Of a DNA stretch of 64,000 nt, positions 57,101-64,000 are shown piece after piece. This stretch comes from an uncultured Bacteroidales bacterium (GTDB lineage Bacteria; Bacteroidota; Bacteroidia; Bacteroidales; Muribaculaceae), in the NCBI GenBank assembly GCA_905210435.1, contig CAJLWO010000002.1, forward strand, positions 1-64,000. The letters run 5' to 3'. Made by a program: the position numbers and the translations under genes. A model generated the notes under the pieces. The model made no database searches, was not told where the DNA came from, and saw only the letters and a program-made list of their open reading frames with translations. Position 1 is the first letter of the stretch, and each line of letters starts with the position of its first letter.

Positions 57101-59829
57101 TAAAAGTCACTAACGGTGCGGGCAAAGGTGTCGGAGCCGCTCTCATTCTCGACATGTATTCCAAGGCTCTCGACAACCTTGCCACGCAGTCATGGACATT
57201 CAGCCCCTCATCCGGCTACATCGGAAGCCTCTCGCTTGACAACAATCTGCGCGGTTTCGGCGTCAACGACTTCTCATCTTCGGTCAGGTCGCTCACGGTT
57301 CCCTCATTAGGCGTGCCCTCATTCAACTTCTACGGCCTGTCCTGGAGCGGTTACGGTCGCAACGGCGTGGTCATGTACGATATGCTCAAAGTTCGTGGCT
57401 CCGCTCCGAGAATGATGAAAGCCGAGAGAGTCACGGACGAAATGTACGTTGAGGAAGTTGAGGAGGAAGCTGCTGATTTAGGCGCTGTGTCCGAGCATAA
57501 GGAGGCACTTTACGGTTCTGCTGCCGGCGTTGTCGAGAATACAGACGGAGCGCTTAAAGAGAGTGTGGTTATAGCCTACGGTACCGCCGCTGTTGCAGAA
57601 GTCCGGGAGCAATACCGTCCCGCCGAAGTGCCGCTCGCGTTCTTCTCTCCGATGCTCACGACCGATGCCGACGGCAACCTGACATACTCCTTCACCGTGC
57701 CAAACGCCAACACTACCTGGGTGCTCAACGCACTGGCTTATACCGACCTTCTCGCTACCGGACTTGACATGCGCGAAGCCATCGCGTCGAAGCCTGTCAT
57801 GGTCGAACCCAACATGCCCCGTTTCCTCCGCACCGGCGATGTGGCCGACATCCGTGCCACGGTCATGAATTCCACCGACGCGCCCGCTTCCGTGACCACG
57901 ACTTTTGAAATACTTGATTCCGCCACGGGCGAAATCGTCGGCACACAGTCTGTCGACTCGGAAATCGCTCCCCGTCAGTCGGCCACAGTGAAATTCTCGC
58001 TCCCCGCTCCCGCCACGCCCGGCGCGATGATGGTACGCGTCAAGTCATCTACCGAAAGCTACAGCGACGGCGTGATGACCCTGCTCCCCGTCCTCTCATC
58101 GTCACAGCCTGTCATCGACGCTTCGACATTCTATCTCGCTCCCGACCAGAAGGAACTCTCCCGCGAGCTTCCCGCACAGTCGGCCGATTCCAAGGTAACG
58201 CTCTCCTTCTGCGAGAATCCCACATGGGAGGTAGTCTCGGCTCTCCCCGGACTCCGTTCCGACGATGCCGCCACCTCTCTCGCCGCATCGGCCCAGATAT
58301 TCTCGGCGGCAGTGTCGTGCTACGTGCTCAGCCTCAATCCCGCTGTCGAGCCTGCCCTCAAGGAGTGGCTTGCTTCGGGCAAGGAGGGGGAGATGCTCTC
58401 CATGCTCAACCGCAACGACGACCTCAAGCAGCTCGTGCTCGCCGCCACTCCCTGGGTGCAGGAAGCCCAAAGCGACGAGGAGCGCATATCGCGCCTCGCC
58501 CTGCTCTTTGACAGCAAGGAGATTGACAGCAGCATAAAGTCGGCTGTCAGAAAGCTTGAGAAAATGCAGCGCGACGGTGGCGGCTGGTCATGGACCGACA
58601 ACTATGACCGTCCCTCCGAATGGGCGACCATGCTTATCCTCAATAACTTCGCCGAACTCCGCCAGTTGGGCTGCTGTCCCTCGCAGCTCGACGGCATGGT
58701 GAAGAAAGCGCTGAAATATATCGATGCCGAGGTAGCCAAGGATTATGCCCGCTACCCCGACAGCGATTACTCCTACTATACCTACGTGCGCTCCCTCTAT
58801 CGCGACGTCCCGATGTCGACCGGCGCGCAGAAGGCCTACAACGCCACCGTGCAGCGTACGCTTAAAGACTGGAAGAAGTCATCCACTCCCGCCAAGGCCG
58901 CCGATGCCCTCATGCTCTACCGCAATGATTACAAGGAGGTTGCCCGTCAGATACTCGCCTCAATCCGCGAATACGCCGTTTCGACTCCCGAGCTCGGTAT
59001 GTGGTGGGATTCTGTCGACGGCAGCAGCTGGCGCTCGCTCACCGCTGTCGGCCAGACCGCTTTCATCCTCCAGGCATTCAACACCATAGAGCCCGGTTGC
59101 GCTGAAATCGACCCGATACGCCAGTGGCTTATCCTCAACAAGATTGTGCAGGACTGGGGCACATCGGTCGACGCTTCGGCCTGCGTGGCCGCCATACTGC
59201 AATGCGGCTCGTCATGGCTCAACCGTCCCGGCGACGCTGTCATCACCGTTGACGGCAAGCGCCTTGAGGCTGACCGCATGGACCGCCTGACCGGTCAGGT
59301 CATTGCAGCCATCCCCGATGCCAAGGGCAATCTGAAAATCACCCGCACCGCCGAGGGTCCCGCATGGGGCGCTGTCGTATCGCAGTCCACGCAGGTGATG
59401 AAAGATGTCAAGGCACACTCCATCCCCGAGTTGTCGGTAAGCAAGGAGCTTTTCGTTCGCACTGACAAGGGCTGGGCTCCCGCCGAGACATTCTCGGTAG
59501 GACAGGTAGTCAAAGTACGTCTCGTCATGAAGTCGATGCGCGACATGGACTATGTAACCCTCGTCGACAACCGTGCCGCAACGTTCGAGCCGGTAATCCA
59601 GACACCCCGTCCCGTCTACTGCGACGGCCTCGTGTTCTACCTCGAGAACCGCGACGCGGCCACCAACCTCTTCATCGACCGCATGCCCAAAGGTCAGTAC
59701 GTCATAGAGTACGAGATGAACGTCAACAATGCCGGCACCTACTCCTCGGGCATAGCCACCCTCCAGAGCCAGTACGCTCCCGAAATGACCGCCCACTCCG
59801 CCGGCACCGCCCTCACAGTCACCGACTGA
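54178..59829 (+). CDS. Alpha-2-macroglobulin family protein lacking the thioester motif
   Basis: An exported protein of 1883 residues with a signal peptide (about 1-19). Residues about 20-340 are helical. Macroglobulin-like beta-domains follow (about 345-1180), including a charged region (about 1085-1145) that may be the bait region, and the A2M domain (FSPMLTTDADGNLTYSFTVPNANTTWVLNALAYTDLLATG). The C-terminal helical part contains GGWSWTDNYDRPSEWATM, typical of the complement-like domain. The CxEQ thioester motif is absent, so it would trap proteases physically or act otherwise. Around residue 1120 the segment KESVVIAYGTA resembles a TonB-box. Expected in the periplasm or at the cell surface. 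Confidence 0.85.
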   Translation: MIKRFLFILAAFIPLIMSAQKSKNDVPDFAYPKQVIKDADAMLDKALKAGDGTAVVDALIRSGLAQTAISPDSLPSVIYRIEGIAAKEKDAVTHALLDLLLADIYTQYYDGDSYNLNRRPALASPGSDITLWSGKEFKDRIVELYNHALTHADALKKARITDYSAVIDCDKADAIFYPTLFDFASLQAVDGISGLSDESLQVLSPIFLYDIRLRVPNVLAKPSRDAIEIANRWVDANQGAPRVAALLTRYQMLEDYVVEDDSDEDDAGEELTTPLMRLYEENKSTPYAVEFLIDENLYALSAGQKTALYDALKDFEASNPSYFRINAVKNILAELSQPSVRLQFPAQVARGKEFKVDVSMSNVASTELLVYRVKNPRPGYDDGRYSLKDCASAPVTRIPVKSDGVIPFTDKKEVTLTLDEYGVYILTSSLKKAGQRDWYTPVYCSDMALLGTNGNGLLRVFAVSGLDGAPVGSADVTTYRYDNGVPVKLRTRETGADGYVDLNKGNLRNIFIHAVKGDDRYGAGMTEYLYDYRGENSATTAFIRTSLAIYHPGDTLDFVAVAYNYSGNTRTLVKNTELKAILRNPNYVAVDTVDIRTDDYGRASTRFTLPDEGLTGYFMIGILNPATKRQIASESVMVSDYKLPTYEAKVDSVTVNDADGSVTVLGKAATYSGFPVQNAVVEATLSGMQRVWWRSNTVKFHTDTLSTDADGAFRWVLSKEVLNQSPFRGGRYEVSFTVTSPSGENRSCRDDFSLSKQAYISVDDNGWFPAANDARLGIAVFNPLGEKIESPVHLTFKDKDGKEYEFDAVSRNGFAVADLSNLRSGCYDLTVSAVGIDAKSVEADVVVYNSGDKACPVAYGIWAPSAAVKAKASDRKAEIVYGIPAEQPHVLMTVYRGTNLIEQKWIDARKGMNRLTVNVPDSLAEMSVRLSTVNNFSEWSRMFKVTVDNPDASLKVKVEHMRDRLNPLADETVTVKVTNGAGKGVGAALILDMYSKALDNLATQSWTFSPSSGYIGSLSLDNNLRGFGVNDFSSSVRSLTVPSLGVPSFNFYGLSWSGYGRNGVVMYDMLKVRGSAPRMMKAERVTDEMYVEEVEEEAADLGAVSEHKEALYGSAAGVVENTDGALKESVVIAYGTAAVAEVREQYRPAEVPLAFFSPMLTTDADGNLTYSFTVPNANTTWVLNALAYTDLLATGLDMREAIASKPVMVEPNMPRFLRTGDVADIRATVMNSTDAPASVTTTFEILDSATGEIVGTQSVDSEIAPRQSATVKFSLPAPATPGAMMVRVKSSTESYSDGVMTLLPVLSSSQPVIDASTFYLAPDQKELSRELPAQSADSKVTLSFCENPTWEVVSALPGLRSDDAATSLAASAQIFSAAVSCYVLSLNPAVEPALKEWLASGKEGEMLSMLNRNDDLKQLVLAATPWVQEAQSDEERISRLALLFDSKEIDSSIKSAVRKLEKMQRDGGGWSWTDNYDRPSEWATMLILNNFAELRQLGCCPSQLDGMVKKALKYIDAEVAKDYARYPDSDYSYYTYVRSLYRDVPMSTGAQKAYNATVQRTLKDWKKSSTPAKAADALMLYRNDYKEVARQILASIREYAVSTPELGMWWDSVDGSSWRSLTAVGQTAFILQAFNTIEPGCAEIDPIRQWLILNKIVQDWGTSVDASACVAAILQCGSSWLNRPGDAVITVDGKRLEADRMDRLTGQVIAAIPDAKGNLKITRTAEGPAWGAVVSQSTQVMKDVKAHSIPELSVSKELFVRTDKGWAPAETFSVGQVVKVRLVMKSMRDMDYVTLVDNRAATFEPVIQTPRPVYCDGLVFYLENRDAATNLFIDRMPKGQYVIEYEMNVNNAGTYSSGIATLQSQYAPEMTAHSAGTALTVTD

Positions 59830-59886
59830 CCCGGCCATCCATTACCGGCAGCGCCATAGTTTCAGTCCCGACTGATTTCCTCTAAA

Positions 59887-59929
59887 GTCGGACTCGTCCG
59901 ACAGGTTCGACCTGTCTGACGGGTCTGAC
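59887..59929. repeat. Five-unit 9-bp array, GTCNGAC type (copy 3)
   Basis: GTCGGAC, GTCCGAC, GTTCGAC, GTCTGAC, GTCTGAC with spacers TC, AG, CT, GG; one core base deviates in the third unit. It starts 57 bp after the A2M-like gene. Confidence 0.9.
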
Positions 59930-60024
59930 TTCCTCTATTATTATATCGGGATGTTTATTCTCATTTTGCTCCATTCTTTCTATTTTTTGGATTAACCTTA
60001 CTCTGTATTTACTCCGATTGTCAA

Positions 60025-60032
60025 TATCTTTG
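60025..60032 (+). promoter_or_regulatory. Candidate -7 box of the glycerophosphodiesterase gene
   Basis: TATCTTTG, 34 bp before the start codon; -33 region not convincing. Confidence 0.4.
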
Positions 60033-60066
60033 TAATATCCAACTTACTTAACATAAAACTTTACCA

Positions 60067-61167
60067 ATGAAACTATTTACAATCGCGGCCGCGCTTCTGG
60101 CCGCACTATCGGTTACCGCGCAGTCACATATCGACGACCTGCGCCAACGCCTGCTTTCGAATGACAAGGACTACGTATTCGTCGTGGCTCATCGCGGCGA
60201 CTGGCGTTCGGCTCCCGAAAATTCGGTCGGCGCCATAACGAGTGCCGCCGACAAAGGCGCCGACATGGTCGAAATCGACATCCACAAGACCAAAGACGGA
60301 CAGTTCGTGCTGATGCACGACGGCAACATCGACCGCACCACCAACGGCCGCGGCAACATCTCCGACATGACCCTTGAGCAGCTCAAATCCTACCGTCTGC
60401 GTTACTCCGACGGCAACCTTTCCGACGAAACCATCCCGACCCTTGAGGAAGCGCTCCTCGCCTGCAAAGGCCGTGTGCTCGTCAATATCGACAAAGGCCA
60501 CGATTACCTCGCTGAAATCTCTCCGATAATCCAGAAAACCGGTACCGAAGACCACGTGGTGCTCAAAGGGAGCAACTCCGTCGCCGATGTCAAGAACAAG
60601 CTCGCAGGCTACGAAAACATCATATTCATGCCGGTGGTAAATCTCGAAAACAGCTCGGCAAGCGGCTATGTGTCAAGTTTCCTCACGGAATACGGTCCTG
60701 CGGCTATCGAGGTGCAGTTCTCAAAGGACAATGTCGCTGGCATGAGCCTCATCCCGACCATAGTGGACAGCGGTTGCCGCGTATGGGTCAACACCCTTTG
60801 GGAAAGCCTGTGCGGAGGCCATGAGGACGAGAAAGCGATGCGCGACCCCGATGCCAACTGGGGCTGGGTGCTCGACCGGGGCGTCACTATAATACAGACC
60901 GACCGCATCGCCGAACTTATCAACTATCTCAAATCAAAAGGGCTGCGCGGCGAGGAGGCAACGCAGCCCGTTGTTTCTCCCCGCTTCGCCACCTTTGAGA
61001 AAGCCGCCGACGGCAACCGCTGTCTGCGGCCGCTCAGCTCGGGATGCGTATCGTTCGCCGACATGAACGGCGACGGCACATTCCTGAAAAGTCAGGCAGG
61101 GTCGGATGAGTCAGACATGTCTGACCGGTCCGACATGTGTGACTTAGCTAACCGTAAAAAAAGTTAG
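60067..61167 (+). CDS. Secreted glycerophosphodiester phosphodiesterase family protein
   Basis: A 366-residue exported enzyme with a signal peptide (about 1-19) and a GDPD TIM barrel. The catalytic residues are present: His42-Arg43 in AHRGDW, Glu69 and Asp71 in VEIDIHKT, and His84 in MHDGN. It would release glycerol-3-phosphate from phosphodiesters in the periplasm. The last 25 residues (SDESDMSDRSDMCD and a KKS tail) are encoded by the GTCNGAC repeat array, an obvious intrusion into the coding end. The stop lies inside a hairpin arm. Confidence 0.93.
   Translation: MKLFTIAAALLAALSVTAQSHIDDLRQRLLSNDKDYVFVVAHRGDWRSAPENSVGAITSAADKGADMVEIDIHKTKDGQFVLMHDGNIDRTTNGRGNISDMTLEQLKSYRLRYSDGNLSDETIPTLEEALLACKGRVLVNIDKGHDYLAEISPIIQKTGTEDHVVLKGSNSVADVKNKLAGYENIIFMPVVNLENSSASGYVSSFLTEYGPAAIEVQFSKDNVAGMSLIPTIVDSGCRVWVNTLWESLCGGHEDEKAMRDPDANWGWVLDRGVTIIQTDRIAELINYLKSKGLRGEEATQPVVSPRFATFEKAADGNRCLRPLSSGCVSFADMNGDGTFLKSQAGSDESDMSDRSDMCDLANRKKS
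61101..61143. repeat. Five-unit 9-bp array, GTCNGAC type (copy 4, coding)
   Basis: GTCGGAT, GTCAGAC, GTCTGAC, GTCCGAC, GTGTGAC with spacers GA, AT, CG, AT. It is translated as an SD-rich peptide in the phosphodiesterase tail. Confidence 0.9.
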
Positions 61168-61204
61168 TCAATATCGTAAATTTTTTTCGATATTGACTAA
61201 CTTT
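61160..61204. terminator. 17-bp hairpin spanning the GDPD stop codon
   Basis: Perfect arms AAAGTTAGTCAATATCG (61160-61176) and its complement (61188-61204) enclose a loop with seven T residues. The stop codon is inside the left arm. The T-run is in the loop rather than after it, so whether it acts as a terminator is uncertain. Confidence 0.55.
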
Positions 61205-61380
61205 GTATTCCGACAGTTGTTGTCTGATAGGGACAAGATTTAGTAGCCGAGGGTATAACAGACTCTATTTTTCAACCGTGGAAGAAAAAGTCTTTCAGCA
61301 CCCGGAATGAAATGGAATTTTTTAATTTGATTTCTCACTGATTGTTGCCCGTTTTTAACAACCTCAATTTATCGCCTATT

Positions 61381-62907
61381 ATGCTTAGATTTTATTCTCT
61401 GCTGATTATTCTTGCCGCCTTTGCCGGCATAAACGCCATAGCCTCTCCGAAATACGAGATGCGCGGGGCGTGGCTTGTCACGGCCTACGGTATCGACTGG
61501 CCTTCGTGTCAGGGTGCAAGCCGTAAGGTGGCGCTGACGCAGCAGAGCGAACTCGATTCGATACTTGAGAATCTCCACCGCGCCGGCATCAATGCCGTAT
61601 TCTTTCAGGTGCGCCCTATGGCCGATGCCCTCTATAACTCCTCCTACGAGCCCTGGTCGAGCTATCTTACCGGCAACCGCGGTACCGCGGCAAGCTATGA
61701 CCCTCTGAGCCGATGTATCGAGCGCTGCCACGCGCTTGGTATGGAATGCCACGCATGGATCAATCCCTTTCGTGTCGGCTCCCGTCAGCCCACTACTTCG
61801 CTCGATGACTCGACTCGCGATTTGTGGATGACAAACCGCGTCGGCAAATCCACGATGACAATCTTCAATCCCGCCCTCGACGAGACGCGACGCCACCTTT
61901 GCAACATCTGCCGCGAAATAGCAACCAATTACGACATCGACGGCATCGTGTTCGACGACTATTTCTACAATCCCGAATTCATACCCGAGGACGAACGTGC
62001 CGCCGACTGGAAATACTACGTAGCCGCCGCCGAGGCCGGACAGTCGATAGCCGACTGGCGCCGCGCCAACATCAACCGTGCCATAGCCGATGTCTACGCC
62101 ATGCTCGGCACCATCAAGGATGGCAAGATACGGTTCGGCGTATCCCCGCAGGGCATAGCCGGAGCCAACGGTGTGTATGACTGCGAGGGTGTGCCGTCGC
62201 TCCCCTCCTATGGTGTCGTTACGGCCGACAGCCAGTACGACAAGATATACTCCGACCCCGTCAACTGGCTCAAGGAGGGACTTGTCGACTACATTTCGCC
62301 CCAGATTTACTGGACCACCGACAACCGCCGCCACCCCTACGGCGGTCTGTCCCGATGGTGGAACGACGTGGCCGAGATGTACGGGCGCCACTGTTTCCCG
62401 AGCCAGAACATTGCGTGTTTTGCAAAAAAGAATACCCCCGAGCAGTGGGACGAGACATTCCGCCAGATAGAACTTAACCGCGAGTACTCCTTCAACTACG
62501 CTCCGGGCGCGGTGCTCTACTCGGCGCGCTATGTCGCCGGAAAGTATGGTCCCGGATTCGGCAAGGCTCTCCGCGAAAAGATTTTCAAGGCGCCGGCACT
62601 CGTGCCCCCGATGCGCTGGAAGGGGAAAAGCCGCCATCTTGAGGTTACAGGTCTGTCACTCAGCAAATCGGGACAGCTTGAATGGACTGCCGCCGACGAT
62701 GCCCGCTACGTCGTCTACGCCATACCCGACGATGTCGACGATGCCGACGCACAGTCATCGGGCTGCGACGGCATAGATTCCACCTATATCCTCGCTGTCA
62801 CCTACGACACCTCATACACTCTCCCCGCCAAATACCGCAAAGGCTACCGCATAGCCGTCACACCCTATGACCGCTACGGCATTGAATGGCAGCCCACCTA
62901 CCTGTAG
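61381..62907 (+). CDS. GHL10 family glycoside hydrolase-like protein
   Basis: A 508-residue secreted protein of the GHL10 (DUF187/YngK-like) family, starting at 61381 (MLRFYSLLIILAAF), with a signal peptide of about 20 residues. The TIM-barrel pattern begins EMRGAWLVTAYGIDWP, continues with INAVFFQVRPMADALY, HAWINPFRVGS, DIDGIVFDDYFYNPEF and YISPQIYW, and is followed by a short C-terminal fibronectin-like part. The family hydrolyses or binds glycans, possibly peptidoglycan; the substrate is unknown. Confidence 0.9.
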   Translation: MLRFYSLLIILAAFAGINAIASPKYEMRGAWLVTAYGIDWPSCQGASRKVALTQQSELDSILENLHRAGINAVFFQVRPMADALYNSSYEPWSSYLTGNRGTAASYDPLSRCIERCHALGMECHAWINPFRVGSRQPTTSLDDSTRDLWMTNRVGKSTMTIFNPALDETRRHLCNICREIATNYDIDGIVFDDYFYNPEFIPEDERAADWKYYVAAAEAGQSIADWRRANINRAIADVYAMLGTIKDGKIRFGVSPQGIAGANGVYDCEGVPSLPSYGVVTADSQYDKIYSDPVNWLKEGLVDYISPQIYWTTDNRRHPYGGLSRWWNDVAEMYGRHCFPSQNIACFAKKNTPEQWDETFRQIELNREYSFNYAPGAVLYSARYVAGKYGPGFGKALREKIFKAPALVPPMRWKGKSRHLEVTGLSLSKSGQLEWTAADDARYVVYAIPDDVDDADAQSSGCDGIDSTYILAVTYDTSYTLPAKYRKGYRIAVTPYDRYGIEWQPTYL

Positions 62908-62952
62908 CCCGTTAGCGGGCGCGGCGTATAAAAGCTGTAAATTTTACGCGAC

Positions 62953-63046
62953 TTGTAGGGACGCGATTTATCGCGTCCGCATAATAAGTCGGTGTTCAAA
63001 ATATTACCTACATCTGTTGCGGACGCGATGAATCGCGTCCCTACAA
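62953..63046. repeat. Paired REP-like palindromes, family A (BIME-like)
   Basis: Two 29-bp units in inverted orientation (62953-62981, starting TTGTAGGGACGCGATTTA; 63018-63046, ending GAATCGCGTCCCTACAA) with a 36-bp spacer. Lies between the GHL10 gene and ribD. This is the best-preserved pair of family A. Confidence 0.9.
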
Positions 63047-63075
63047 TTTGCCGGTTTTTTTAAATTACTTTACTC

Positions 63076-64000
63076 ATGGACTTCGACATCAGATACATGC
63101 GCCGTGCAATCCGGCTGGCCAAATCATCAATGACCGATACCCACCCAAATCCCAACGTCGGGGCCGTAATCGTGGCCCGCGGACGCATAATAGGGGAGGG
63201 ATACCACCGCCGCTGCGGACAGCCGCACGCCGAGGTCAACGCCGTGGCCTCCGTGGCTCCAGCCGACCGCCCGCTGCTCGCCGAATCCACCATCTATGTC
63301 ACCCTTGAGCCGTGTTCTCACTACGGCAAGACACCCCCGTGCGCCCGCCTGATTATCGACAGCGGCATACCACGCGTGGTGATAGCCTGCGGTGACCCGT
63401 TCGATAAAGTGCGCGGCCGCGGCGTCGCCATGCTCCGCGATGCCGGCGTAGAGGTTGTGGAGGGCGTACTTGAGGATGAGGCGCGTGCGCTCAATCCGCG
63501 CTTTTTCACCGCCCACAATTTGCACCGTCCGTTCATCACCCTAAAATGGGCGCAGAGTGCCGACGGATTCATGGACGCCGTGCGGCATCCCGATGAACCG
63601 GCATTCACATTCTCCTCGCCGCTCGACTCCGCACTCGTGCACCGCGAACGCGCCCTCCACGACGCCCTGCTCACCTCCGCCTCCACGCTCCTTGCCGACA
63701 ATCCACGCCTCGACGTGCGCCGCTGGGACGGTCCCGACCCCAAGGTCGTTGTCATCGACCGCCGCGGCATTATCGATGCCGCAACAGCCTGCGGCCTGCG
63801 CCTGTTCACCGACGGCACCCGACACATCATGTTGCTCACTCCCTATCCCCTGCAGCTCCCCGGGGTGGAAAACATCCCCATCTCCTCCGACACCCCGTTG
63901 ACCGAAATAATGTCGGAACTCTACCGCCGCGGCATCACCTCGATAATGACCGAATGCGGCCCCCGCATGCTTCAGTCGCTGATCGACGCCGGCCTCTACG
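63076..64000 (+). CDS. ribD: Bifunctional riboflavin biosynthesis deaminase/reductase RibD (partial)
   Basis: The gene begins at 63076 (MDFDIRYMRRAIRLA) and runs off the window end with an open frame of 308 codons. The deaminase domain has the zinc motif HAEVNAV and PCSHYGKTPPC (His and two Cys), and the reductase domain starts around residue 155 (RPFITLKWAQSADGFMD). It catalyses two successive steps of riboflavin synthesis. No FMN riboswitch is evident in the short upstream spacer. Confidence 0.95.
   Translation, partial: MDFDIRYMRRAIRLAKSSMTDTHPNPNVGAVIVARGRIIGEGYHRRCGQPHAEVNAVASVAPADRPLLAESTIYVTLEPCSHYGKTPPCARLIIDSGIPRVVIACGDPFDKVRGRGVAMLRDAGVEVVEGVLEDEARALNPRFFTAHNLHRPFITLKWAQSADGFMDAVRHPDEPAFTFSSPLDSALVHRERALHDALLTSASTLLADNPRLDVRRWDGPDPKVVVIDRRGIIDAATACGLRLFTDGTRHIMLLTPYPLQLPGVENIPISSDTPLTEIMSELYRRGITSIMTECGPRMLQSLIDAGLY

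Noticed and set aside
61369..62637. A 422-codon open frame on the minus strand opposite the GHL10 gene
   Set aside because: It is antisense to a gene with clear family motifs and signal peptide. Long shadow frames are common in GC-rich coding sequence, and the product shows no recognisable domain.

Overview
The window looks like a chromosomal segment of a Bacteroidales bacterium, most plausibly a Muribaculaceae-type gut commensal. The signs are surface lipoproteins with DUF5689/DUF6359-like and choice-of-anchor-J-like modules, a TonB-dependent receptor with a carboxypeptidase-regulatory domain, a secreted GH31 enzyme with a type IX secretion-like tail, many promoters of the Bacteroidetes form TTTG-N19-21-TAnnTTTG, and Bacteroidetes-length RpoB and RpoC. 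Family placement is inference; no rRNA is present to confirm it.

Layout. 1-2304: metK and a repeat-rich spacer. 2305-10284: a minus-strand operon of a TonB receptor and two large modular lipoproteins. 10524-16905: a PepSY-like periplasmic protein, a 1309-residue GH31 glucosidase with starch-binding modules, and an MscS channel. 17317-18519: a lone trpB. 18577-21362: a small AT-rich accessory island with two copies of a MITE-like element, an AAA_14/DUF4143 ATPase and a broken DUF1016 gene. 21363-31019: minus-strand housekeeping genes (SIMPL protein, ettA, def, ruvX, gamma-carbonic anhydrase, aminopeptidase P, lrgAB), interrupted by a stop-codon-split four-helix-bundle gene and a RAYT transposase with its REP palindromes.

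31431-44592 is the conserved translation/transcription block: four tRNAs, tufA, tRNA-Trp, secE, nusG, rplK, rplA, rplJ, rplL, rpoB, rpoC. 44783-45633: a third MITE copy followed by an MntA-HepT toxin-antitoxin pair. 45654-53806: a YitT protein, an isolated phage-type lysis cassette (holin, amidase, candidate u-spanin), trpS, a YhcG/DUF1016 nuclease, murI, and comF-recX-prmC. 54178-64000: a giant alpha-2-macroglobulin-like lipoprotein or secreted protein, a secreted glycerophosphodiester phosphodiesterase, a GHL10 hydrolase and a truncated ribD.

The most unusual feature is the repeat landscape. Several unrelated short-period arrays recur with fixed copy number: four arrays of exactly five 9-bp units with core GTCNGAC, two further five-unit 9-bp arrays of other sequence, two arrays of seven 10-bp units with core GATNNATC, and 7-bp ATTACTA arrays. 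Many touch or overlap stop codons. Separate REP/BIME-like palindromes form paired and even nested structures, and one palindrome family flanks the RAYT gene. The functions of these arrays are unknown to me.
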